Source of the DNA: Actinomadura graeca | GTDB taxonomy: Bacteria; Actinomycetota; Actinomycetes; Streptosporangiales; Streptosporangiaceae | Direction of reading: 5' to 3' | DNA length: 64,000 bases | Assembly (NCBI RefSeq): GCF_019175365.1 | Contig: NZ_CP059572.1 | Span: 4,092,001 to 4,156,000, forward strand | Part shown: positions 1-8,194 of the stretch, piece after piece | How positions within the stretch are numbered: position 1 is the stretch's first letter | Layout of the letters: each line of letters begins with the position of its first letter | Notes under the pieces: model-generated | Seen by the model: the letters and a program-made list of their open reading frames with translations, nothing else | Told to the model about the DNA's origin: nothing | Databases searched by the model: none | Made by a program: the position numbers and the translations under genes

Positions 1-362
1 CGCCGCTCGTTGCGGCCGACACCGCCCGCACGCAGCGGCAGGGCCACGTTGCGGACGACACTCATCCACGGAAGCAGTGAGCGCGAGTACTCCTGGAAGA
101 CGAGCGCGAGCCCATCCGGCGGCCCGACGATCGGCTCGCCCGCGAATCGCGCCGTCCCCTCGGTCGGCCGCATCAGGCCGGAGAGCACCTTCAGCAGGCT
201 CGTCTTGCCGCATCCCGACGGCCCGACGATGCAGAGCAGCTCACGGGCGTCGACCCGGAAGTCGATGTCACCGATCGCGTCGACCGTCTCGCCGCCCCGT
301 GACCGGTACGTCATGCCGATGTGGTCCACCTCAAGGACCGGCGTGCCGTTGACGGACCTCAC
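1..362 (-). CDS. ABC transporter ATP-binding protein, nitrate/sulfonate type (partial)
   Basis: ATPase subunit of an SsuB/TauB-like importer that would power the two permeases encoded just upstream. Only the N-terminal 120 residues are in the window; the C-terminus runs off the left edge. Walker A GPSGCGKTS lies at residues 47-55 and the Q-loop glutamine at residue 90 (VFQEYS). The signature motif and Walker B are outside the window. The GTG start at 362 overlaps the permease stop (GTGA), and a GGGAGG ribosome-binding site lies about 9 bases upstream, so translation is probably coupled. The substrate cannot be read from this subunit; the neighbouring hydrolases suggest an organic nitrogen or carboxylate compound. 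Confidence 0.9.
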   Translation of the reverse strand, partial: MRSVNGTPVLEVDHIGMTYRSRGGETVDAIGDIDFRVDARELLCIVGPSGCGKTSLLKVLSGLMRPTEGTARFAGEPIVGPPDGLALVFQEYSRSLLPWMSVVRNVALPLRAGGVGRNER

Positions 363-1159
363 GTACGGTCACCTCCCTGTGCGTGGCCGCGCCAGCCGGC
401 GTGCCAGGCGAGCATCTTCCGTTGGACGAGTTCGAGCAGAAGGGCCGAGACGAGACCGATGATCGCCAGCAGCAGGATCCCGGCCCACATCGCCGGCATG
501 TCGTAGGTCCGCTGCGCATTGAGAACGAAGAAGCCGACCCCGTCCGAACCGCCGAACATGCTCGCGACGATCGTGATCGACAGGCCGATCGACAGGCTGA
601 CCTGCAGCCCGGAGAAGATCTGCGGCATCGCCGCGGGCAACAGCACGCAGCGCAGCCGCATCGCCCGGCTCAGGCGGTGGACGCGGGCCATCGCGAGCAT
701 CGTCTCGTCGACGCCGCGGACGCCGTCGATCGTGTTGAGGAAGATGGGCCAGACCGCGGCGAACGCGATCAGGCTGACCTCCATCCGAATCCCGGGTCCG
801 AAGATCACGAACACGACCGGGATCAACGCCGCGATCGGCAGCGAACGCGAGAACTCCGTGATCGGTGCGATCGCCCGGCGCAACCGCGGCGAGAGTCCGA
901 CGGGAATTCCGAAGCCGATACCTGTCGCCGCCGCCAGCAGGTAGCCGAGCAGGAACCGAACGATGCTCGTGAACGCATCGCCCAGCCCAGGCTGCGTCCC
1001 CCACACGTCGGCGAACCGCTCAAGGCTGGTCTGAAGCGGCGGGTAGTAGATCGAGGCGCTGTCGGCCGAGAGCACCCACCACAGCGTGATCGCTGCTACG
1101 GGCACGACCAGGCCGGCAGCGGCGCCGCCGACGTGGCGGCCGATACGCGGGGTGGTCAC
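359..1159 (-). CDS. ABC transporter permease, SsuC/TauC type (second)
   Basis: Integral-membrane subunit of the nitrate/sulfonate/taurine-type importer, about 266 residues and the usual family length. It has six or so hydrophobic segments and the cytoplasmic EAA-type loop (around IDGVRGVDETMLAMAR) that docks on the ATPase. Its 3' end overlaps the ATPase start by four bases. I chose the GTG at 1159 because it overlaps the stop of the upstream permease (GTGA) and has AGGGG about five bases ahead. An ATG at 1189 would add ten residues and is a reasonable alternative. It is homologous to the adjacent permease, so the transporter probably uses a permease heterodimer. Confidence 0.88.
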   Translation of the reverse strand: MTTPRIGRHVGGAAAGLVVPVAAITLWWVLSADSASIYYPPLQTSLERFADVWGTQPGLGDAFTSIVRFLLGYLLAAATGIGFGIPVGLSPRLRRAIAPITEFSRSLPIAALIPVVFVIFGPGIRMEVSLIAFAAVWPIFLNTIDGVRGVDETMLAMARVHRLSRAMRLRCVLLPAAMPQIFSGLQVSLSIGLSITIVASMFGGSDGVGFFVLNAQRTYDMPAMWAGILLLAIIGLVSALLLELVQRKMLAWHAGWRGHAQGGDRT

Positions 1160-2025
1160 CTGTGCCCCTGACGCTGGGACTGATGCCATCGCAACGCGTA
1201 GGCCTCCATCCGGGTGAAGGTCGCCGTGACGAGCAGGCCGAGCAGCCCCGTCACAAAGATCAAGGCCCACATCCGGTCGCCGGCCCCGGCCTGCGCAGCG
1301 TTGGCGATCTCGGAGCCGAGGCCCGGCCCGCCGCCGACGAGCGACGCGGCGACGGCCAGGACGAGCGCGATGGTCGCCGCGACCCGGAGCCCGGTCGCCA
1401 CGCTCGGCAGCGCGCTCGGCAGGACCAGCAGGCGGAAGCGCATGAAGCGGCCAAGCCCGTAGGAGACGGCCATCTGGCGCGCCACCGGGTCGACCTCGCG
1501 GACCCCGTAGATCGCCTGGAGCAGCAGGGGCCAGATCGCCGAGAGCAGCACCAGGACGACGGCCATCCGGGCCCCCAGACCGTAGACGAGGATCAGCAGG
1601 GGCATCGCGGAGACCACCGGTATCGGACGCAGAAGATTGATCGCGACCCAGGTGAGCCGGTGCAATCGCGGCGAGACGCCGATCAGGATGCCCGCGGGAA
1701 CCGCGACGCCGACGGCGAGCAGGAGGCCGATCGCCCAGGCTTCCATGGAGACCCCGATCGCGCGCCAGGTGCTGCCCTCTCCCACGGCGTCCGCGAACGC
1801 GCGAGCGACCCGGGACAGGGGTGGCAGGACCTCCTGGGCGATGACACCGGTCCGGCTCAGCAGCTCGGCCAGGCCGAGCACGACCGCGACCACCAGCACC
1901 GGCTCGCCGTAGGTGACCGCCAGGCGGCGCAGCACACGCCGAGCCGACGGCGGCCCACCACGACCGCGGACGTGCGCCGACGGCTCGGCCGGGGCCGCTG
2001 CCCCGAGGACTGGCTGCCGTACCAT
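1156..2025 (-). CDS. ABC transporter permease, SsuC/TauC type (first)
   Basis: Membrane subunit of the same importer, 289 residues. A short polar, alanine/arginine-rich N-terminus precedes the first membrane span; an EAA-type loop (IYGVREVDPVARQMAVSYG) lies in the second half. The ATG at 2025 is preferred because it begins right after the cysteine hydrolase stop (2036); further upstream starts would run into that gene. Its stop overlaps the next permease start. Two different permease genes in one nitrate/sulfonate-type cassette is a known variant. Confidence 0.88.
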   Translation of the reverse strand: MVRQPVLGAAAPAEPSAHVRGRGGPPSARRVLRRLAVTYGEPVLVVAVVLGLAELLSRTGVIAQEVLPPLSRVARAFADAVGEGSTWRAIGVSMEAWAIGLLLAVGVAVPAGILIGVSPRLHRLTWVAINLLRPIPVVSAMPLLILVYGLGARMAVVLVLLSAIWPLLLQAIYGVREVDPVARQMAVSYGLGRFMRFRLLVLPSALPSVATGLRVAATIALVLAVAASLVGGGPGLGSEIANAAQAGAGDRMWALIFVTGLLGLLVTATFTRMEAYALRWHQSQRQGHR

Positions 2026-2035
2026 CCGTGGACCC

Positions 2036-2746
2036 TCAGGCGCCGGCGGTCGAGGAGAGGGGCGCGCTGAGACGCTCGGCGATCTCGTCGGTCGACTGCA
2101 CCCAGCCGAGGCAGCGGGCGACGTTCTGGAGACCGAACTCGTGAAGATCGTCTCCATAGCTGGAGCCCACGCAGTCGGACACGAGCACGATCCGGAAATC
2201 GCGGTTGAACCCGTCGAACGCCGCGCACTGGACGCAGGTGTTGGTGTTGATGCCGATCAGCAGGAGGGTGTCGATGCCGAGCTGGCGCAGCGTGCCCTCC
2301 AGCTCGGTGTCGACGAACGAGCTGAGCCGGTGCTTCGACTCGATGACGATGTCGTCCTCGCCCGGTTCGAGCTCCGGCATCACCTGGGTCTGCGGGCTGC
2401 CGACGAGGTTGTGCCCGGCGATCGTCGACGGCAGGTCCGGGGTGAGGCTCTCGCGAACCTCGTCGACCGACCGCCAGAACGGGTTGGAGAGGTACTCGCT
2501 CTTGCCGTTGATGATGCGGTTCGTCATGACGACGAAGATCGTCGCGATCCCGGCAGCGCGGGTGATTTTGAGGAGCCGGGCGGACGAATCCACGATCCGC
2601 GCCGCGAGATCGGCCGCCACCGGCATCGTCGCGATCTCCGGGTCGAGGTGACCGCGGTGGGTGTCGATGGCCAGGACTGCCGTGCGCTCGGGGACGATCT
2701 CGAGAACCTCGTTGAGCTTCGCGCGCATCTCCTGCCGTTCAGCCAT
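2036..2746 (-). CDS. Isochorismatase-fold cysteine hydrolase
   Basis: Cytoplasmic hydrolase of the isochorismatase/nicotinamidase/N-carbamoylsarcosine amidase superfamily, 236 residues. The expected Asp-Lys-Cys triad is visible: D28 (AIDTHRG), K138 (ESKHRL) and C171 (NTNTCVQC). Members cleave C-N bonds of amides and carbamoyl compounds, or the isochorismate vinyl ether; the exact substrate is not readable here. The ATG at 2746 overlaps the amidohydrolase stop by eight bases and is preceded by AAAGGA. Its place between an amidohydrolase and importer genes suggests it removes an amide or carbamoyl group from the imported compound or its first product. Confidence 0.85.
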   Translation of the reverse strand: MAERQEMRAKLNEVLEIVPERTAVLAIDTHRGHLDPEIATMPVAADLAARIVDSSARLLKITRAAGIATIFVVMTNRIINGKSEYLSNPFWRSVDEVRESLTPDLPSTIAGHNLVGSPQTQVMPELEPGEDDIVIESKHRLSSFVDTELEGTLRQLGIDTLLLIGINTNTCVQCAAFDGFNRDFRIVLVSDCVGSSYGDDLHEFGLQNVARCLGWVQSTDEIAERLSAPLSSTAGA

Positions 2747-3725
2747 GGTCGATCGGTCCTTTCTGGTCGTTGATCCAGGCGGCACCGCGCTCGCCCAGGA
2801 AGTTCAGTGCGCCGGCCCTGAGGCCGCCGGGGTCCAGACCTGCTTCTCGCAGGTGGAAGGCAGGGTCACGGTCGCCCATGTCGAAGGGGTGGTCCGAGCC
2901 CGCGATCAGGTGCGCGTCGCTCGCGACGGCGGTCAGCAGACGCAACTGGTCCACACCGTGGACGAGCGTGTCGAGGTAGAGACGGCGGAACGCCTGTGAC
3001 GGGAGATCGGTCAGGTCGCCGCGCACGTCCGCGCGCGCCCGCCAGCCGTGGTCCCACCGTCCCAGCAGCGCCGGGGCCGCCCCGCCGCCGTGAACGAAGC
3101 AGATCCGCAGGTCGGGCAGCTCGTCTAGCACACCGCCGAGCAGCACAGCCCCGATCGCCGCGGCCGTCTCGACCGGGTTGCCGAGGAGGTTCTGCATGTA
3201 GTGGTGCCCGAGTCCCGGCCCGGGAAGCTGCATCGGATGCACGAGGACGCACATTCCCAGGCGTGACGCGCCGCGGAGGATCGACCGCATGGGGTCCTGG
3301 TCGAGCCGGAGCCTACCGAGCATCGGCGGGATCGCGATGCCCGCGAATTCGCCGCGTGAGGCGAGCTCATCGAGCATCGCGAGCGCCTCCCCGGGCAGCC
3401 CGAGCGGTAGATTGCCGAGGGCGACGACCCGTCCGCCGGCATTCCGGGTGAGGGCCCCGAGCGACTCGTTGTACCGCGCGCAGTACTCCACGGCCGCGCT
3501 GTCGCTCCCCAGGGCGAAACTGATCGGCGGGGCGGAGACCACGCTCGCCGTGAACCCCCTCGCCGCCGCCTGTTCGAGCAGGACCTCCGGGTCGGTGAGG
3601 TCACCCGCGCTCAACTGCAGCGGGACGTCCCCGTAGAAGACCTCGCCGTCGCGGACGCGGAGCGTGACCCCGCCGGGCACTTCGAAGCAGTGGGCGGGAA
3701 TCCAGTGCGCATGAACGTCGATCAT
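2739..3725 (-). CDS. Amidohydrolase-2 family metal-dependent hydrolase/decarboxylase
   Basis: TIM-barrel metal enzyme of the ACMSD/amidohydrolase-2 group, 328 residues, which hydrolyses or decarboxylates cyclic or aromatic carboxylates. All expected metal ligands are visible: HxH at residues 5 and 7 (DVHAHW), H163 (LVHPMQ), H212 (FVHGGG) and D278 (GSDHPFD). The ATG at 3725 has AGGACC ahead of it. It lies between the binding-protein gene and the cysteine hydrolase in one operon, so it is probably the first catabolic step after uptake. Ring-hydrolase versus decarboxylase activity cannot be decided from motifs. Confidence 0.88.
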   Translation of the reverse strand: MIDVHAHWIPAHCFEVPGGVTLRVRDGEVFYGDVPLQLSAGDLTDPEVLLEQAAARGFTASVVSAPPISFALGSDSAAVEYCARYNESLGALTRNAGGRVVALGNLPLGLPGEALAMLDELASRGEFAGIAIPPMLGRLRLDQDPMRSILRGASRLGMCVLVHPMQLPGPGLGHHYMQNLLGNPVETAAAIGAVLLGGVLDELPDLRICFVHGGGAAPALLGRWDHGWRARADVRGDLTDLPSQAFRRLYLDTLVHGVDQLRLLTAVASDAHLIAGSDHPFDMGDRDPAFHLREAGLDPGGLRAGALNFLGERGAAWINDQKGPIDHG

Positions 3726-3733
3726 CGTCGGTC

Positions 3734-4756
3734 CTAGCCGCCGAACACCGAGCCGTCGACGTCCGGCATCTGCTTGAGCCGGCCGACGTCGACCATGACC
3801 TGCGCCTGCCGGCGTAGCTGCTGACGCAGGCTCGCGGCGTCGGAGCCCTTGTGGAAGGTCGGCATGCCGATCTTGGCCAGGACCGCGGGCGGTGTCTTGC
3901 TGACCTTCCCGAGGGTCGCGCGCACATCACCCGGATGATCCGCGCAGTAGGTCTCGGCGCGTGCCATCGCACGGGCGAAGCCGCCGGCCGCATCGGGATT
4001 CGCCTTGACGAACTTGTTGCTGGTCATCATGCCCGTGACCAGCGTCTGCGGGCCCAGGCCCTCATCGAGGCCGCTCGCGATCCGGCGCAGGCCGCTGCCG
4101 CCGATGGTGATGAACGGTTCTATCAGGCCCGCGGCGTCGACCTTCCCGGATTCGAGCGCGGACACGGTGTTCTGGATCGGAAGCTCGACGAACGTGACGG
4201 AGCCCGGGTCGATCCCGGAGTCCTTGGCGGCCTTGAGGTACGCGACGTGCTGGATCCCGCCGAGCGCGAGCAGGCCGACCTTCTTACCGGCGAGATCCTT
4301 GATCGTGCGGATCGGGCTGTCCTTCTTGACGTAGGTGCCGGTGTACTCGGGGCTGTTGGAACTCACCGCGGAGACGAACGTGACGGGAAGTCGCTTGCCC
4401 ACCGCCTGAAGGAAGGTGACCGAGTTCGAGGTGATGAGGTCGAGGTCACCGCTGAGGACCGCCGGCACCGCGTTGGCGGGGTTGCTGACGTCGGTGGAGA
4501 TCTCGACGTCGAGCCCCTCCTCGCGGAAGAACCCCTTCTCCTGCGCCAGAAAGAGTGGAACGTTCCCGACGACCGGCAGCGCGCCGACCTTGAGTTTCAG
4601 GGGCTTGTCCTCGTTCGGCTTGGCGGTCTTCGCCGGCCCCTGGGCCGCGCTGCCGCACGCGGTGAGGCCAATGGGCATGACAGTGACGGCCAAGACCGCC
4701 ACCAGCGACGAGATCCGCGCACGGGACCGGCGGTGTGAATTGACCAACCTGAGCAT
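3734..4756 (-). CDS. ABC transporter substrate-binding lipoprotein (NMT1/SsuA-like)
   Basis: Extracellular binding protein for the importer, 340 residues. The signal peptide has an Arg-rich n-region, a hydrophobic core and a lipobox LTAC with the lipidated cysteine at residue 34. The mature part follows the NMT1/THI5-like pattern used for sulfonates, nitrate, pyrimidines or aromatic acids (VPLFLAQEKGFFREEGLDV near its start). It is the first gene of the minus-strand operon, followed nine bases later by the amidohydrolase. The promoter probably lies between 4757 and 4911; I saw no clear -35/-10 pair there. Confidence 0.9.
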   Translation of the reverse strand: MLRLVNSHRRSRARISSLVAVLAVTVMPIGLTACGSAAQGPAKTAKPNEDKPLKLKVGALPVVGNVPLFLAQEKGFFREEGLDVEISTDVSNPANAVPAVLSGDLDLITSNSVTFLQAVGKRLPVTFVSAVSSNSPEYTGTYVKKDSPIRTIKDLAGKKVGLLALGGIQHVAYLKAAKDSGIDPGSVTFVELPIQNTVSALESGKVDAAGLIEPFITIGGSGLRRIASGLDEGLGPQTLVTGMMTSNKFVKANPDAAGGFARAMARAETYCADHPGDVRATLGKVSKTPPAVLAKIGMPTFHKGSDAASLRQQLRRQAQVMVDVGRLKQMPDVDGSVFGG

Positions 4757-4911
4757 CGCACCCGTCCTTTACGGTCCGGGAAGGCACCGACCCGCCGTCC
4801 GGCGAAGCAGCGCTCCTCTAGAAGGTGACGAGCGCAACGCTAAAGACCATGTGCGGCACGGTCCGGGTTGTGTTCAGGCGAGCGAAAAGAGTGCGGCCGC
4901 TCCACCGCGGA

Positions 4912-5589
4912 TCAGCCGATGAGCGTCCGGGCGACGTACACCTTGCGCGGTCGGCCGGGACGGTCGCCGACATGGTCGACCCAGGCTTCCTCGACCGTCA
5001 CGAGATACTCAAGGTAGCGCCAGGCGGTCACCCGCGAGACCCCGAGCGACTGCGCGGCCTGCTCCGCGGTGACGCCCTGCGTGACCGTGCGGAGAAGCCC
5101 GCGTACAAGATCGAGGCGCTCCGGCGTGAGATCCTTCGGCACCCAGTTCGTCGCGCCGGTCGTCGCGCGAAACTCGTCGATGTCACGTTGGCAGAGCTCG
5201 TCCCCGCCGGTCGCCGCCACCCGGTTCAGGAAGGAGGCCAGTGCCTGGCGCAGCCTGTCGACGGCGAACGGCTTGACGAGGTAGTCGAGAATTCCGAGCT
5301 GGGCGGCGGCGCGTACGACCGACGCCGTGCTCTGCGCGGTGATCGCGATGACCTCGACCTCGATACCCCGACCCCGCGCGGACCGTAGCAACGTCAGTCC
5401 GTCGACACCCGGCAGGCCCAGATCGAGCAGCACCAGATGCGGCTTGGTCCGCCTGAGCTCCGCGGCCGCGCTTTCAGCACTGTCGGCGATGCCGACCACG
5501 GTCAGTGCCGGGAACGCCGAGACGACCCGGCGGTGGACGCCCGCGACGACCGGGTCGTCCTCGACGATCAGTACGCGCCACTCAGTCAT
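4912..5589 (-). CDS. Two-component response regulator, CitB/DcuR type
   Basis: DNA-binding response regulator, 225 residues. The receiver domain (about 1-120) has the acidic pair D11/D12, phosphoacceptor D56 (LLDLGLPG), T84 and K106 (LVKPF). The C-terminal part carries a helix-turn-helix (AAQSLGVSRVTAWRYLEYL) typical of the CitB/DcuR family. Its start overlaps the kinase stop by eight bases, so the pair is translationally coupled. It lies beside the importer/hydrolase operon on the same strand and is the obvious candidate regulator of that operon; this is inferred from position. Confidence 0.92.
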   Translation of the reverse strand: MTEWRVLIVEDDPVVAGVHRRVVSAFPALTVVGIADSAESAAAELRRTKPHLVLLDLGLPGVDGLTLLRSARGRGIEVEVIAITAQSTASVVRAAAQLGILDYLVKPFAVDRLRQALASFLNRVAATGGDELCQRDIDEFRATTGATNWVPKDLTPERLDLVRGLLRTVTQGVTAEQAAQSLGVSRVTAWRYLEYLVTVEEAWVDHVGDRPGRPRKVYVARTLIG

Positions 5590-6775
5590 AGGGGATCGCC
5601 ACCCGGATCGTCATGGCCTCTCCCGCCACAACGTCGATCACGCCGAAGGCGGCATTGACGGCCTGGGCGACCAAGGCGAGACCGAGGCCCGCGTGCCCGC
5701 CCTTCGTCGTGTAGCCGCGCTCGAACATGCGCTCCCGGTCGAGCGACATGCCCGGTGGCAGCGGGTTGGACACCTCGACGAGGAGTTCCTCGGCCCCCGC
5801 GCAGATCCGGACCGTGACGACGCGCTCGCGCTGCGGGAGCACCAGGATCGAGGCAACGGCGTTGTCGATCAAATTGCCCAAGATCGTGACGACATCCGCG
5901 TCGCTCAGCCGCGACGGCAGGTGCGTCAGCGTGCTGTCCTCAGCGAGTTCCAGCGTCACACCACGCTGACGTGCGATGTTGCCCTCCGCGATGAGAAGGC
6001 CCGCCACCACCCGCACCTCGATGCGGCTCGTGATCTGATCATTCTCCATGACATAGACGGCCGTCAGGCCGTCGACGAACCGCATCGCCGCGTCCACGTC
6101 GCCGAGCGCGAGCAGCCCCGCGACGGCCTGCAGGCGGTTGGCGTGCTCGTGTGCCTGCGCGCGCAGGCCGTCGACCGCGCGGTCGAGCGCGGAGAGCCTG
6201 CGCGCCTGCCCCTCGACGAGCTGCGCGATCCTGATCGTGGACGCGGCGTGCGCCGCGAACAAGCACAGGACGTCGATCTGCGCGCGAGGCCACGGCCCCC
6301 GTGCGGCACGCAAGATCGCCATCGCCCCGATACAGCGGTCGTCGACCTTCATCGGGACCAGCAGCATCGCCCCGAAGCCCGCCGCGAGCGCCGCCTCGCA
6401 CCACGGGCGGAACATCGGATGCGTCCGATGATCATCGATGGCGATCGGGACACCGTGCCGGACTGCGATGCCCGCCGGGCCGATCTCAGCCTCCTCGCGC
6501 ATCCGGTCGAGGCGGCGTGCCCAAACCTCGCCGATCCCATAGTTGCTCGCGACCCGGAATCCGTGGCGCCCGCCGGACAGCAGGATCCGCGCCGCGCCCG
6601 CGTGCGCGACCTTCGCCGCCTCCCGCGCGATCTGATCGAGCACGATCGACTCCGACCCGCCGCTGACGACCGCCCGGCTGACATTCAGCATCCCGAGGAC
6701 CTCGGTCTCCCCGAGCCCCGTCATCGGCGGCACCACGACCGTCGGGTCACCTGGCCCCATGTCATTTCCGGTCAT
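5582..6775 (-). CDS. Soluble GAF-domain sensor histidine kinase, CitA/DcuS-like core
   Basis: Histidine kinase of 397 residues. The N-terminal half (about 35-190) looks like a GAF domain. The transmitter has the CitA/DcuS-type H-box AHEHANRLQ with phospho-His H209, an N-box NLIDNAV near 288 and a G-box GLGLALV near 367. Unlike CitA and DcuS it has no transmembrane segments or periplasmic PAS domain, so it should sense a cytoplasmic signal, perhaps the imported substrate or a hydrolysis product. The ATG at 6775 was chosen over GTG 6778 and TTG 6781; none has a strong ribosome-binding site. Confidence 0.88.
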   Translation of the reverse strand: MTGNDMGPGDPTVVVPPMTGLGETEVLGMLNVSRAVVSGGSESIVLDQIAREAAKVAHAGAARILLSGGRHGFRVASNYGIGEVWARRLDRMREEAEIGPAGIAVRHGVPIAIDDHRTHPMFRPWCEAALAAGFGAMLLVPMKVDDRCIGAMAILRAARGPWPRAQIDVLCLFAAHAASTIRIAQLVEGQARRLSALDRAVDGLRAQAHEHANRLQAVAGLLALGDVDAAMRFVDGLTAVYVMENDQITSRIEVRVVAGLLIAEGNIARQRGVTLELAEDSTLTHLPSRLSDADVVTILGNLIDNAVASILVLPQRERVVTVRICAGAEELLVEVSNPLPPGMSLDRERMFERGYTTKGGHAGLGLALVAQAVNAAFGVIDVVAGEAMTIRVAIPYD

Positions 6776-7014
6776 CACCAACAGAGGCTACCGGTTCGCC
6801 AAATTTCCCCCTGGCCACAGCTGGTCACCCCTCGTCACCAGCCACAGTGCCCACACTGCAGTCCAACGGAATCTGAGGCATGATCACCACAAGCAGTGGG
6901 TATCTGCATCACAGCAGAGAGTAATCTCCCCAGGGAAGACGATCCGCTTATCGGCTTCTCACTCGTGGGTGACCTGGGCTCTTGCAGGTCAGTACAGCGC
7001 TCAGGCGTTGTGAC

Positions 7015-7070
7015 CTGAAACGCGGAAGGCCGGCGGTTCGGCCCCGCCCCTGCCCACCTCTCTGAGCAGC
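7015..7070 (+). repeat. tRNA-3'-end-like repeat, copy 1
   Basis: A T-arm-like stem (GGCGG/CCGCC around a TTCG loop) is followed by CCTGCCC-ACC, which resembles an acceptor 3' strand. There is no matching 5' half, so this is not a tRNA gene. The same block recurs at 20638-20693, with degenerate copies at 21621-21670, about 23125-23160 and 34481-34534. A hairpin follows at once and a broken tyrosine integrase lies 110 bases away, so an att-site remnant is the likely meaning. The rest of the gap 6782-7182 shows no gene. Confidence 0.6.
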
Positions 7071-7073
7071 AAA

Positions 7074-7112
7074 AGAAGCGCCCGACCTGCGGATACGCGG
7101 TCGGACGCTTCT
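7074..7112. terminator. Hairpin downstream of tRNA-like repeat 1
   Basis: Inverted repeat AGAAGCG-C-CCGACC / GGTCGG-A-CGCTTCT, 13 pairs with one mismatch and an 11-base loop. It is placed exactly as a tRNA terminator would be. No T-tract follows. Confidence 0.5.
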
Positions 7113-7182
7113 CATGTCCGTCCGGCTGTGTCCGACTGTCACCGGCTCTCGGCGGGCATCTGTGCCGAAGACGTGCCGAAGT

Positions 7183-7491
7183 TCAGTCGTCCCTTAGGTC
7201 CCGTAGGGCCTGCTCGATGCGGCGTTTGGCCGCTTCGTCCTGCCCCTCGATGCACTTGACGTAGGCGCGTAGCAGGACCTCGACACTGAGGCCGGCCCAC
7301 TCGGCGAACTGAGGAACCGGGACTCCCCCGTTGAGCCAGGTGGACACGCACGCGTGGCGTAGGTCGTACGGACGCTTGGCGAGCGGCGAAGCGTACTCGG
7401 CGTCAAACAGCGCGACCCGGCGCGCCCGGTCCCACACACGGCGGTAGGCGACGGTGGCGAGGAGAGCGTGTCCGGACTCGGCATCGAGCAC
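7183..7491 (-). pseudogene. Tyrosine recombinase/integrase, C-terminal fragment
   Basis: About 102 residues match the catalytic C-terminus of actinobacterial phage/ICE integrases: YDLRHACVSTWLNGG, with the box-II arginine and histidine, then AEWAGLSVEVLL and the nucleophile tyrosine in LRAYVKC, then the common tail EAAKRRIEQAL. The N-terminal arm-binding and core-binding domains are missing: the frame loses similarity at about 7490, where an unrelated AMP-ligase fragment begins on the other strand. It is therefore a deletion remnant. It lies next to the tRNA-like repeat, where an element integrase would sit. Confidence 0.8.
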
Positions 7492-7493
7492 TC

Positions 7494-7841
7494 CTGGCCG
7501 CCCACCCGGCCGTCGGGCGCTGCGCTGTGATCGCCGCGCCGGACGAGTTCTACACCCAGGTGCCCGTCGCGTTCGTCGTTCGGCGGGACGAGTCAGCCGA
7601 CCTGGTGGAGCTGGCGCGCGAGCTGCGCGGCATGGTCGGCCAGCGCATCGGCGACTGGGCCCGTCTGACCCGGCTGGTCTTCGTCAGCGACCTCACCTAC
7701 ACGCCGTCCAAGAAGATCAGGCGCTCCGGTCTGCGCGACTGGCTGACCACTGACACCGGACTCGACGTCATCGCCGACATCCGCCTGGCCGGGGAAGCCG
7801 GAGACACCTCGAATACGAAGGGTAACGATCAAGGAGTCTGA
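7494..7841 (+). pseudogene. AMP-dependent synthetase/ligase, C-terminal domain fragment
   Basis: The frame reads as the C-terminal lid domain of acyl-CoA synthetases: HPAVGRCAVIAAPDE, VPVAFVV, then TPSKKIRR, corresponding to the A10 lysine motif (usually PxGKxxR). The N-terminal adenylation domain is absent; the fragment starts at the junction with the integrase remnant. Nothing upstream could supply translation, although an internal GTG at 7527 exists. It is a truncated gene, probably non-functional. Confidence 0.7.
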
Positions 7842-7965
7842 ACGGGGAGGCAGACGACGGCATCTGCGCCTGATCTGCCCCACGGGACGGATCACTCCTT
7901 GATTCCATGACGGAGCATGAGGCCATTAAGGAAGAGGCTGGTTCACTAGCGCTCGGAGGAGATCC

Positions 7966-8142
7966 ATGCCCGGCGCTTCTGAGCACCGGGATTCTTGGAC
8001 GGGTCGCCTCCACCCACCGGGCCCTGCCTTCCGGGTCGCCGTCGTTGATCACCGTGGTCGGACGTTCCGTACCCGCCCGGGGTCCGAATCAGGAAGCTTC
8101 CCCTCAAGGCATGATCTGGCAAGTGACGCATGTGTCGTGTGA
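7966..8142 (+). CDS. Possible 58-residue small ORF
   Basis: An ATG preceded by a strong GGAGGAG eight bases upstream opens a 58-codon frame rich in Arg, Ser and Gly. I recognise no domain. An overlapping 81-codon frame starting at 7907 competes for the same DNA. It is listed because the ribosome-binding site is good and the gap 7842-8194 otherwise holds nothing I can support; it may be chance. Confidence 0.22.
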   Translation: MPGASEHRDSWTGRLHPPGPAFRVAVVDHRGRTFRTRPGSESGSFPSRHDLASDACVV

Positions 8143-8194
8143 GGGCGGGTAGGCAGTCGTGTGATCTTGCTCGGCTGCAGGGTGAGGAGCGTCC

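Noticed and set aside
5327..6883. Open frame of 518 codons on plus across the two-component genes
   Set aside because: Antisense to a clear kinase and regulator pair; no motif of its own.
7015..7070. Possible complete tRNA gene
   Set aside because: No 5' acceptor strand (GGGCAGG expected), no D-arm and no acceptable anticodon loop upstream; only the T-arm/acceptor 3' half is present. The same holds for copies at 20638 and 21621.
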